A stretch of DNA of 33,053 nt, from contig JAISAO010000018.1 in NCBI GenBank assembly GCA_031266665.1, forward strand, positions 1 through 33,053. The letters run 5' to 3'. The position numbers were made by a program, and so were the translations under genes. Within the stretch, counting starts at the first letter, position 1, and every line of letters starts with the position of its first letter. A model generated the notes under the pieces. It had not been told where the DNA came from, made no database searches, and saw only the letters and a program-made list of their open reading frames with translations. Below are positions 21,810 to 28,632 of the stretch, in pieces. This DNA comes from Propionibacteriaceae bacterium. Its GTDB lineage: Bacteria; Actinomycetota; Actinomycetes; Propionibacteriales; Propionibacteriaceae.

Positions 21810-23819
21810 ATGACGCGCCAGCCGGAAAGCCTCCGGATCGCCGGCCGGGATGTCCCCGTGCTGACGGCGACGACCGTCGTGGCGGGGGCGGGCGCGGCCG
21901 GGCTGCGGGCGGCCGAGGCGTTGGCCGAGCGCGGCCAAGACGTCATCGTCGTGACCGACCGGCTCAAAGCCGGCACCTCGCGCAACGCCGGCTCCGACAA
22001 ACAGACCTACTACAAGCTGACGCTGGCCGGGGCGGCCGGTGACTCCGTGCGCGAACTGGCCGCCACCCTCTTCGCCGGCGGGGCCATGGACGGCGACACC
22101 GCCGTGGCCGAGGCCGCCTGGTCGGCCCGGGCCTTCTCCCACCTGGTCGAGGCGGGCGTCCCCTTCCCGGCCAACGACCACGGCGAGTACATCGGCTACA
22201 AGACCGACCACGACCCCCGCCAGCGGGCCACCTCGGCCGGGCCGTGGACCAGTCGGTCCATGGTCGAGCGCCTGGAGGGGCGCGTCCGCCGGCTGGGCGT
22301 GGAGGTGGTCGACCACTGCCGGGTGGTCGACCTCATCGTCTCGGGGGTCGGCGACGGCGCCCGGGCGGTCGGGCTGTTGCTGCTGCGGACCGAGGCCCCG
22401 GTGGGCGACGCCTCCCCCTTCCTGCTCGTCCGGGCGGCCCAGGTCGTCCAGGCCACCGGCGGGCCGGCCGGGCTGCACGGCCGTAGCGCCTACCCCCGTG
22501 GCCAGTGGGGGGCGTCCGGGGCGGCGCTGAGGGCCGGAGTGGTGGCCCAGAACCTGACCGAGTGGCAGTTCGGGCTGGCCTCCGTGGCGCCGCGCTGGAA
22601 TGTCTCCGGCAGCTACCTCCAAGCCCTGCCCCGGATCGTCTCGACCGCTGCCGACGGCTCGGACGAGCGCGAGTTCGTGGCCGACGCCCTGGGCGACTAC
22701 GGCCGGCTCGTGACCTGGACCTTCCTCAAGGGCTACCAGTGGCCCTTCGACATCCGCAAGGCGTCCGACGGCTCGTCGGTGATCGACCTCATCGTCGGCC
22801 GCGAGCTGGCCCGGGGCCGGCGCGTCTGGCTCGACTTCCGGGCCGACCCGGGCGGCCGGCCGCTCGACCCGGCGGCCCTGGCGCCCGAGGCCCGGGCCTA
22901 CCTGACGGCCGCCGGGGCGCTGTCCGGCCGGCCGGTCGAGCGCCTCCGCCGCCTGAACCAGCCGGCCTACCGCCTCTACCTCGAGCGCGCGCCGAGGACC
23001 GACCTGGCGGCCGAGCCGCTGGAGGTGGCCGTCGGCGTCCAACACCACAATGGTGGTTTGGCAGTCGACGACTGGTGGCAGACCTCGCTGGCCGGGTTGT
23101 TCGCGGTCGGCGAGGCGGCCGGCTGCCACGGGGTCTACCGGCCCGGCGGGGCGGCCCTCAACAGCGGCCAGGTCGGCGCCCTGCGGGCGGCCACACGGAT
23201 CGTCGCCGACCACTGGGCCGTGGCCGACGAGGTCGACTTCAGGGCCGCCGCCGCCCCCGTGGTGACGGCCGCCTCGGATCTGGTGGCGGCCGCCGCCGCC
23301 CGTTTCGCGACCGGCCGGGCCGAGACCGGGGCCGCCACCCTGGCCGCCCTGCAACAACTCTTCGACGACCACGTCGGCCTGGTCCGCTCGGCCGCGTCGG
23401 TCGGCCGGGCGCTGGACCAGGTGACGGCCTGGGACCAGGCCCTGGCCGCCACGGCTGTGGCCGACGCCTCATCCCGGCGCTCCCTCGACCGGCTCTTCCT
23501 GGGCCGCGACCTGCTGCTGGTGGCTCGCGTCTGCTTGACGGCCCTGGCCGACTACGCCGCCTTGGGCCGCTCTCGCGGCTCGGCCCTGTGGACCGACCCG
23601 GCGGGCCGGCCGCCGCTGGCCGGGGCGGCCGGGGCGGCCTGGCCGGACGAGTTCCGCTTCCGCCTCGACGCCGGCGCCCTGGACGACCGCGTCCAGCAGG
23701 CGCGGCACGACGCCGCCAGCGGCGCGACCACGCTGACCTGGCGGCCCCGTCGGCCCCTGCCGCCGCCGGACGACCAGTTCGAGACCGTCTGGCGGTGCCA
23801 CCGCCAGGCCGTGGACTAG
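21810..23819 (+). CDS. FAD-binding oxidoreductase, SdhA/FrdA-like flavoprotein
   Basis: A 669-residue flavoprotein. The dinucleotide fold VVAGAGAAGLRAAEALAERG starts near residue 22, followed by the RLKAGTSRNAGSD flavin loop and QATGGPAGLHGR. The C-terminal FAD segment is LAGLFAVGEAAGCHGVYRPGG, then AALNSGQVGALRAA, the fumarate reductase/succinate dehydrogenase flavoprotein signature. HHNGGLAVDDWWQT corresponds to the substrate-capping part. A long C-terminal helical domain follows. No Fe-S or membrane anchor partner is present, so it is a soluble dehydrogenase or reductase of unknown substrate. ATG 21810 is used, with the GGTGGGGG tract as ribosome site. The TAG stop lies inside the CTAG that begins the following repeat. 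Confidence 0.87.
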   Translation: MTRQPESLRIAGRDVPVLTATTVVAGAGAAGLRAAEALAERGQDVIVVTDRLKAGTSRNAGSDKQTYYKLTLAGAAGDSVRELAATLFAGGAMDGDTAVAEAAWSARAFSHLVEAGVPFPANDHGEYIGYKTDHDPRQRATSAGPWTSRSMVERLEGRVRRLGVEVVDHCRVVDLIVSGVGDGARAVGLLLLRTEAPVGDASPFLLVRAAQVVQATGGPAGLHGRSAYPRGQWGASGAALRAGVVAQNLTEWQFGLASVAPRWNVSGSYLQALPRIVSTAADGSDEREFVADALGDYGRLVTWTFLKGYQWPFDIRKASDGSSVIDLIVGRELARGRRVWLDFRADPGGRPLDPAALAPEARAYLTAAGALSGRPVERLRRLNQPAYRLYLERAPRTDLAAEPLEVAVGVQHHNGGLAVDDWWQTSLAGLFAVGEAAGCHGVYRPGGAALNSGQVGALRAATRIVADHWAVADEVDFRAAAAPVVTAASDLVAAAAARFATGRAETGAATLAALQQLFDDHVGLVRSAASVGRALDQVTAWDQALAATAVADASSRRSLDRLFLGRDLLLVARVCLTALADYAALGRSRGSALWTDPAGRPPLAGAAGAAWPDEFRFRLDAGALDDRVQQARHDAASGATTLTWRPRRPLPPPDDQFETVWRCHRQAVD

Positions 23820-23897
23820 ATCCACCGCTGCTCGACTACCGGGCGACCTCATCCGGACGCGCTGACGGCGGTGCCGCCGCTCATAAGCGGTGGATCT
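23816..23897. repeat. Short palindromic element B between convergent genes
   Basis: AGATCCACCGCT (23818-23829) and AGCGGTGGATCT (23886-23897) are perfect 12-base inverted arms. The left end is CTAG (23816-23819), whose TAG is the flavoprotein stop. The right end lies 4 bases from the gluQRS stop. The interior aligns over about 60 bases with element A (minus strand), including CTCGACTACCG and ACGGCGGTGCCG (23865-23876). It is about half the length of the other elements. It may also serve as the bidirectional terminator for both genes. Confidence 0.72.
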
Positions 23898-23901
23898 GGG
23901 C

Positions 23902-24819
23902 TCAGACCTGGCCCAGGTCGAGGATCTGCCGGGGCACAATCCACTCTGTCGCCGGCAGCTTGGACCAGTCGAATCCCGTCACCATCTCGGCCGCTGTCGC
24001 CTGCTCCGGGCAGTCCAGGCCGAGGGAGCGGGCCAGCAGGGCCACCACCTGTCCGACGCTCCAGCCCCGCCGGCGTAGGCGGGCCAGGCCGATGGCACCG
24101 TCGCGTTTGGCCAGCCGGCCGCCGTCTGGGGCGACGGCCAGGGGCAGGTGGGCGTATTGGGGCACCGCCAGGCCCAACTGGCGGGCCAGCCAGGCCTGGC
24201 GCAGGGCCGAGCTGAGCAGGTCGGCCCCCCGCACCACCTGGTCCACCCCTTGGCAGGCGTCGTCCACCACGACGGCGAAGTTGTAGGCGAATAGGCCGTC
24301 GCCCCGGCGGATGACGAAATCGTCCACCGTCCCGGATGTCGGGCCGGCCAACTGGTCGGTCAGGGCGACCACGGCTCCCTCGGCCCGCACCCGGAGGGCG
24401 GGCGGGCGCGAACGCCGCCTCTCGGCCCGCTCGGCCGCGCTGAGGTCGCGGCAGGTCCCCGGGTAGGGCCGCAGGCCGTCGTCACCGTGGGGGGCGACAG
24501 TCGCCCGGGCGATCTCCTGGCGGGAGCAGAAGCACTCGTAGGTCAAGCCGTCGAGCCGCTCCAGGGCCTTCTCGTAGGCGGCGGTCCGCGCCGACTGCCA
24601 GACGACCGGGCCGTCGTGGGTCAGGCCCAAGGCCGCCAGGTCGTCCAATTGGCGGGCGGCGATGGGGCCGGCGGCGGCGATGCGGTCCCGGTCCAGGTCC
24701 TCGACCCGCAGGCGGAAGCGGCGGCCGGAGCTCCGGGCCGCCAGCCAGGCCGCCAGGGCGGTGCGCAGGTTGCCCAAGTGCAGGTCGGAGGTCGGCGTGG
24801 GCGCGAAACGTCCGGCCAT
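23902..24819 (-). CDS. gluQRS: Glutamyl-Q tRNA(Asp) synthetase
   Basis: A 305-residue paralogue of the glutamyl-tRNA synthetase catalytic domain that attaches glutamate to the queuosine base of tRNA(Asp). The HIGH-type motif is PTPTSDLHLGNLRTA at residues 8-22, the KMSKS-type motif is GRLAKRDGAI, and zinc ligands are the CFC pair (ECFCSRQEI) with YPGTC downstream. There is no anticodon-binding domain, and the length matches the family. GGAGGTGG precedes the ATG at 24819. It is divergent from pafBC across 156 bases. It implies that the cell makes or salvages queuosine. Confidence 0.94.
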   Translation of the reverse strand: MAGRFAPTPTSDLHLGNLRTALAAWLAARSSGRRFRLRVEDLDRDRIAAAGPIAARQLDDLAALGLTHDGPVVWQSARTAAYEKALERLDGLTYECFCSRQEIARATVAPHGDDGLRPYPGTCRDLSAAERAERRRSRPPALRVRAEGAVVALTDQLAGPTSGTVDDFVIRRGDGLFAYNFAVVVDDACQGVDQVVRGADLLSSALRQAWLARQLGLAVPQYAHLPLAVAPDGGRLAKRDGAIGLARLRRRGWSVGQVVALLARSLGLDCPEQATAAEMVTGFDWSKLPATEWIVPRQILDLGQV

Positions 24820-24975
24820 GGCCACCTCCGGCGGGGTTCGGCGTCGTGGGAACCTCCGCCGACCGACCATAGTGGACCAGCCCCAGCAGCGCCGGGCGGC
24901 GCGGTCCCGCCTGCCCGAGAATCGGCCCGCCAGATGACAGGATGGCACCGTACGCTTCCGACCCTGGGACAACCG
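24820..24975. promoter_or_regulatory. Divergent promoter region gluQRS/pafBC
   Basis: A 156-base gap between divergent starts. No strong -35/-10 pair stands out and no clear palindrome was found. The motif TTGTCRGTG associated with PafBC-dependent promoters is not present. Confidence 0.4.
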
Positions 24976-27225
24976 ATGGCATCACGTAAGCCCGAACGGC
25001 TGCTCAATCTCGTTATCTGCTTGTTGGTGACCCGACGCTTCCTAACCCGCGACCAGATCAGGGAATCGGTCGAGGGCTATGCCGAGCTGACAGCGGTGGC
25101 TTTCCGCCGGGCCTTCGAGCGGGACAAAGACGAGTTGCGCCGGCTGGGGGTGCCGCTGGAGGTCGGGTCGGCCGAGGATTGGGGTGGCGTGGTCGACGGC
25201 TACCGCATCCGCCGGGGCGATTTCGAGTTGCCGGTCATAGAGCTGACCGGGGTCGAGTCGACCCTGGTCGGTCTGGCCACCCGGGTGTGGCAGGAGGCCA
25301 CCCTCGACGCCGCCACCGGCCGGGCCATCGCCAAGTTGACAGCCGGCGGGGTCGGCATCAGCCCCGAACGCCTGGTGGCGGTGGCCCCCAGCCTGCCGAC
25401 GCGCGAGGCCGGTTTCGCCGTCTTCTGGCAGGGCTGGCTGACCCGATCCCCGATCCGCTTCGTCTACCACGGCCGCCGCCGCGACTTCGAGCCTTGGCAA
25501 CTAGTCTTGCGTCAGGCCAGTTGGTACGCCCTGGGCCGCGACCGGACGGCCGGCGTCAGAGCCTTCAAGCTGTCCCGGGTCGAGGGCCAGCCGGTCCTGT
25601 TGACCGGCCAGCCACCCTTCCCGCCGCCCGACCCGGCCGAGTTGGCCGCCCACCGCCGCCTGCTGGAGGCCCCCGAGCCGGTCCACCAGGCGCTGGTGGC
25701 GATCCGCCCCGACACCGCCCCCGCCCTGCGCCGTCGCGGCCGTCCTGCTGAGGGTCGGGCCCCGGAGGGCTACAACCTGGTGGCGGTGCCCTACGCCCGC
25801 CCGGACGAGATCGTGGGCGAGGCCGCCGCCGCCGGGGCCGACGCCTTGGTGCTAGAGCCGCTGGAGCTGCGCGCCCAGGTGTTGGAGCGACTGCGCCAGG
25901 TGGCCGCCGCTGGTCAACCGGACCAGCCGGCCACGTCTGAGGCGGCCACGTCTGGACCGGCCACGTCTGAGCCGGCCGGGTCTGAGTCGATCACGTCCCG
26001 GGCGGCCACAGCGGGGTCGGCCACAGCGGCCGCAGTCGGGGTGGAGGACGTGTCTGAGTCGGTCACGCCGGGGTCGCTCACGTCGGGGTCGGTCGGTTCG
26101 GCTGCGGTCGGTGCGGAGGCCACAGCGGGGTCGGCCACAGCGGCTGAGGCCGGGGCGGCGGAGGGGTCGGGAGCGGCTGGACCAGTTGTGGCCCAGGCAG
26201 TGCCAGCCACTAGTCGGGCGGCCCGACCGGGGTCTGGGGCCATGCCAGGCACGGCCGGCAAGGCCTCGGAGGCGGTCGACCAGGTGGCACGGCTGCTGCT
26301 GCTCATCCCCTACTTGCAGAGCCACCCCGGGATCAGCCTGAGCCAGGCCGCCGCCGCCCTCGGCCTGGCCCCCGAGCAGGTCCGGGGCGACCTGGCGGTG
26401 GCCTTCATGTGTGGCCTGCCGGGCGGGCTGCCGGGCGATCTGATCGAGATCGATCTTGATCTGGTGGACGACGAGGGCGTGGTCTATCTCAGCAACGCCG
26501 AGGTCCTGAGCCGCCCGCTACGGCTCAACCCGGACGAGGCCATGGGCCTGATCGTGGCCCTGCGGGCGGTGCGCCAGGTGGCGGCCGGCGACCTGCACCA
26601 GGTCATCGACACCCTCTTGGCCAAGCTGGCCGCCGTCGCCCCCGGCCCGCCGCCGACGCCGCCGGCCCTGGAGTTGGCGGCCGGCCTGGACACCACCCGG
26701 GAGCGCCTGTTCGGGGCCATCAGCCAGGCCCAGCGGGTCCGTCTGACCTATTACGGGGCCAGTCGGGGCCAGACCAGCCGGCCGCTGGTCGATCCGGCGC
26801 GACTATTCACCTCCGACGGCGTGGCCTACCTGTCGGCCTGGTCCGTCGGGCGCGATGCCTGGCGCACCTACCGTCTGGACCGGATCGCCGCTGTCGAGCC
26901 GACCGGCGACCTGGCCCAGGCCCACGGTCGCGAGCCGGCGGCCGACTCCTGGCTCCAAACCCTGGCCCAGGCCCGGCCGGTCCGGCTGCGGGTCCGGCCG
27001 GCGGCCCAGTGGATGGTCGAGTACTACCCCACCCAGGGGCTGACGCGCCTGCCGGACGGCGACCTCGAGGTCACCTTGCCGGTGGCCGATCCGGCCTGGT
27101 TGCGCTGGCTGCTGCTGCGCCTGGGGCCAGACGTGACACTGTTGGACGACCCGGCGGCGGCGGCCGACGCCGCCCAAGCCGCCACCGCCGCCCTGGCCGC
27201 CTACGCCGCCGCCGGCCTGGCCTAG
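24976..27225 (+). CDS. pafBC: Fused PafB-PafC WYL-domain transcriptional regulator
   Basis: A 749-residue fusion of the two paralogous subunits that together control the RecA-independent DNA damage response in mycobacteria. The PafB half (1-315) has an N-terminal HTH (RLLNLVICLLVTRRFLTRDQ) and a WYL domain with SWYALGRDR and FKLSRVEG. Residues about 316-432 are a Thr/Ser/Ala/Gly-rich linker with ATS repeats. The PafC half (about 433-749) has VARLLLLIPYLQSHPGISL, the CGLPG-PGDLIEI hallmark and a WYL domain (AYLSAWSVGRDAWRTYRLDR). ATG 24976 fits the domain start. The TAG stop lies in the CTAG that opens element E2. A pafA gene is not in the window. Confidence 0.93.
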   Translation: MASRKPERLLNLVICLLVTRRFLTRDQIRESVEGYAELTAVAFRRAFERDKDELRRLGVPLEVGSAEDWGGVVDGYRIRRGDFELPVIELTGVESTLVGLATRVWQEATLDAATGRAIAKLTAGGVGISPERLVAVAPSLPTREAGFAVFWQGWLTRSPIRFVYHGRRRDFEPWQLVLRQASWYALGRDRTAGVRAFKLSRVEGQPVLLTGQPPFPPPDPAELAAHRRLLEAPEPVHQALVAIRPDTAPALRRRGRPAEGRAPEGYNLVAVPYARPDEIVGEAAAAGADALVLEPLELRAQVLERLRQVAAAGQPDQPATSEAATSGPATSEPAGSESITSRAATAGSATAAAVGVEDVSESVTPGSLTSGSVGSAAVGAEATAGSATAAEAGAAEGSGAAGPVVAQAVPATSRAARPGSGAMPGTAGKASEAVDQVARLLLLIPYLQSHPGISLSQAAAALGLAPEQVRGDLAVAFMCGLPGGLPGDLIEIDLDLVDDEGVVYLSNAEVLSRPLRLNPDEAMGLIVALRAVRQVAAGDLHQVIDTLLAKLAAVAPGPPPTPPALELAAGLDTTRERLFGAISQAQRVRLTYYGASRGQTSRPLVDPARLFTSDGVAYLSAWSVGRDAWRTYRLDRIAAVEPTGDLAQAHGREPAADSWLQTLAQARPVRLRVRPAAQWMVEYYPTQGLTRLPDGDLEVTLPVADPAWLRWLLLRLGPDVTLLDDPAAAADAAQAATAALAAYAAAGLA

Positions 27226-27385
27226 ATGGTTAATTCCAAGCCATGGGCTCGTCCTCACTCCCAGGCGACGCGCCGGCGGCGTCCTCGTCGGTCGGCGATG
27301 CCACACATCGCCTCTCTCCTTATTCCTGGCCGGCCCGCCGTCTGAGCGCGAATCCATCGCCCAGCCCTTGGAATTAACCATCTAG
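27222..27385. repeat. Palindromic-ended element E2, CTAG-bounded, at the pafBC stop
   Basis: CTAGATGGTTAATTCCAAG (27222-27240) and its exact inverse (27367-27385) form perfect 19-base ends. CTAG at each extremity could be element or duplicated target. There is no ORF. The interior (GGCGACGCGCCGGCGGCG, TCGGTCGGCG, GCCTCTCTCC) follows the same order of blocks as E1, although the ends differ completely. Excision at CTAG would leave pafBC with the same TAG stop, which suggests harmless insertion at that stop codon. Confidence 0.78.
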
Positions 27386-27430
27386 CGGTCTGCGCCCCAG
27401 TGGCTGCGGTGGACCAAGATTCGAGCCGGT

Positions 27431-27667
27431 ATGATCGCGCGAGTGTGGTGGGTGCTCCTGATCGGCGGGGCCGTCGTCGTGGGCGGCGCGGTGGTCTTCG
27501 GCTGTTGGCGGCGGCTGCGGCGTAGTCTGCGGGCCTTGTCGGACGAGGCCGGACGCTGCCAGGAGGCCATCGTCCGCCGGGCGGCCCCCCTGGCCGAGTT
27601 GGGCCAGGCCACACCGTGGTCGCGTCCCGGACAGCTCCGCCTCGATTCGGCCGGCGGCCCGTCGTGA
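27431..27667 (+). CDS. Small single-pass membrane protein
   Basis: 78 residues: one hydrophobic helix (residues 5-24, VWWVLLIGGAVVVGGAVVFG), a basic CWRRLRRSLR stop-transfer segment, then a short soluble tail. I do not recognise the family. It is not TatA: it lacks the TatA FG-hinge and amphipathic helix, although TatA/TatC often occupy this position after pafBC in actinobacteria. The stop overlaps the GTG of the lipid kinase gene (GTGA), so it belongs to that operon. The TATGAT at 27430 could alternatively be a -10 box with a start at GTG 27443. Confidence 0.65.
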   Translation: MIARVWWVLLIGGAVVVGGAVVFGCWRRLRRSLRALSDEAGRCQEAIVRRAAPLAELGQATPWSRPGQLRLDSAGGPS

Positions 27668-28632
27668 CGCCCCCGGGTAACGCTCTAACAACTTTGGTGG
27701 TTAATCCGACCGCCGGGCGGGGCAAGGCCGGGCGGCAGTTGCCCAAGGTCTTGAACCAGTTGCTCAAGGGCCTGCCCGAGGGCGCCCTGCAGGTCAGCCA
27801 GGCCCAGAGCTACGACGAGGCCAAGGCGGCCTGCGCCGCCGCCGTGGCCGAGGCCAGCGCCCACAGCGATGAGCGGCGCGACGCCCTGGTGGTGATGGGG
27901 GGCGACGGCATGATGCACCTCGGCCTCAACGCCGCCGCCGGCTCCGGCGTGCCCCTGGGCCTGATCCCGGCCGGCACCGGCAACGACTTCTGCCGTGGCC
28001 TGGGCCTGCCGCTGGACGGCGAGGCCGCCGCCCGCATCGTCGCCCAGGGTCTGACCAAGAAGATCGACCTGATCTCGGTCACCGGCCGGCTGAGCCACGG
28101 CTCGGCCCAGCGCTGGGTCGGCTGCGTGGTGTCGACCGGCTACGACGCCCGGGTGTCGCGCCGGGGCAACTCCTTGCCGCCGGCCTGGGGGTCGTTGGCT
28201 TACGCCGCCGCCGCCTTGTTGGAGCTGCGCGGCTTCAAGCCCCTGCCCTACCGGCTGTGGCTGGACGGGGAGGCCAGGGAACAGACCGCCATGTTTGTGG
28301 CGGTGGCCAATGTGCCTTTCTTCGGCGGTGGTATGAACATCGCCCCCAAGGGCAAGCCGGACGACGGTCGGCTCGACGTCACCATCATCCACCCGGTCTC
28401 CCGGCTGACCCTGATCCGTTTGTTGCCCGCCATGTTCACGGGCAAGTTCGTCCAAGACCCGGCCGTCGAAATCCTCCAGGCCAAAGAGGTCTTAGTCGAC
28501 GGCGACGATCTGTACGGCATGGCCGACGGCGAGGACCTGGGGCCGGCGCCCCTCCACCTGCGGGTCGTCCCCGAGGCCCTGACGATCTACGCCCCGCCCC
28601 AGGGTCCGCTGTCGCGCTGGCGGCGGCGGTGA
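27664..28632 (+). CDS. Diacylglycerol kinase-like lipid kinase
   Basis: 322 residues from GTG 27664. The catalytic DAGK domain has VVNPTAGRGKAGRQ at the N-terminus, the nucleotide loop VMGGDGMMHLGLN (about residue 78) and IPAGTGNDFCRGLG (about residue 102). The C-terminal beta-sandwich contains FGGGMNIAPKGKPDDGRLDV and ends with the usual DGEDLG segment. Such DgkB/YegS-type enzymes phosphorylate diacylglycerol or related lipids with ATP at the membrane face, recycling lipid anchors into phosphatidic acid. Overlaps of 4 bases at both ends couple it to the small membrane protein and the helicase. Confidence 0.93.
   Translation: MTPPGNALTTLVVNPTAGRGKAGRQLPKVLNQLLKGLPEGALQVSQAQSYDEAKAACAAAVAEASAHSDERRDALVVMGGDGMMHLGLNAAAGSGVPLGLIPAGTGNDFCRGLGLPLDGEAAARIVAQGLTKKIDLISVTGRLSHGSAQRWVGCVVSTGYDARVSRRGNSLPPAWGSLAYAAAALLELRGFKPLPYRLWLDGEAREQTAMFVAVANVPFFGGGMNIAPKGKPDDGRLDVTIIHPVSRLTLIRLLPAMFTGKFVQDPAVEILQAKEVLVDGDDLYGMADGEDLGPAPLHLRVVPEALTIYAPPQGPLSRWRRR

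Noticed and set aside
24487-24975. In-frame upstream extension of pafBC across gluQRS
   Set aside because: It lies opposite a well-supported gluQRS gene and has no domain content; PafB homology begins at 24976.
27431-27667. TatA
   Set aside because: Position fits, but the Phe-Gly hinge, amphipathic helix and acidic tail of TatA are absent.
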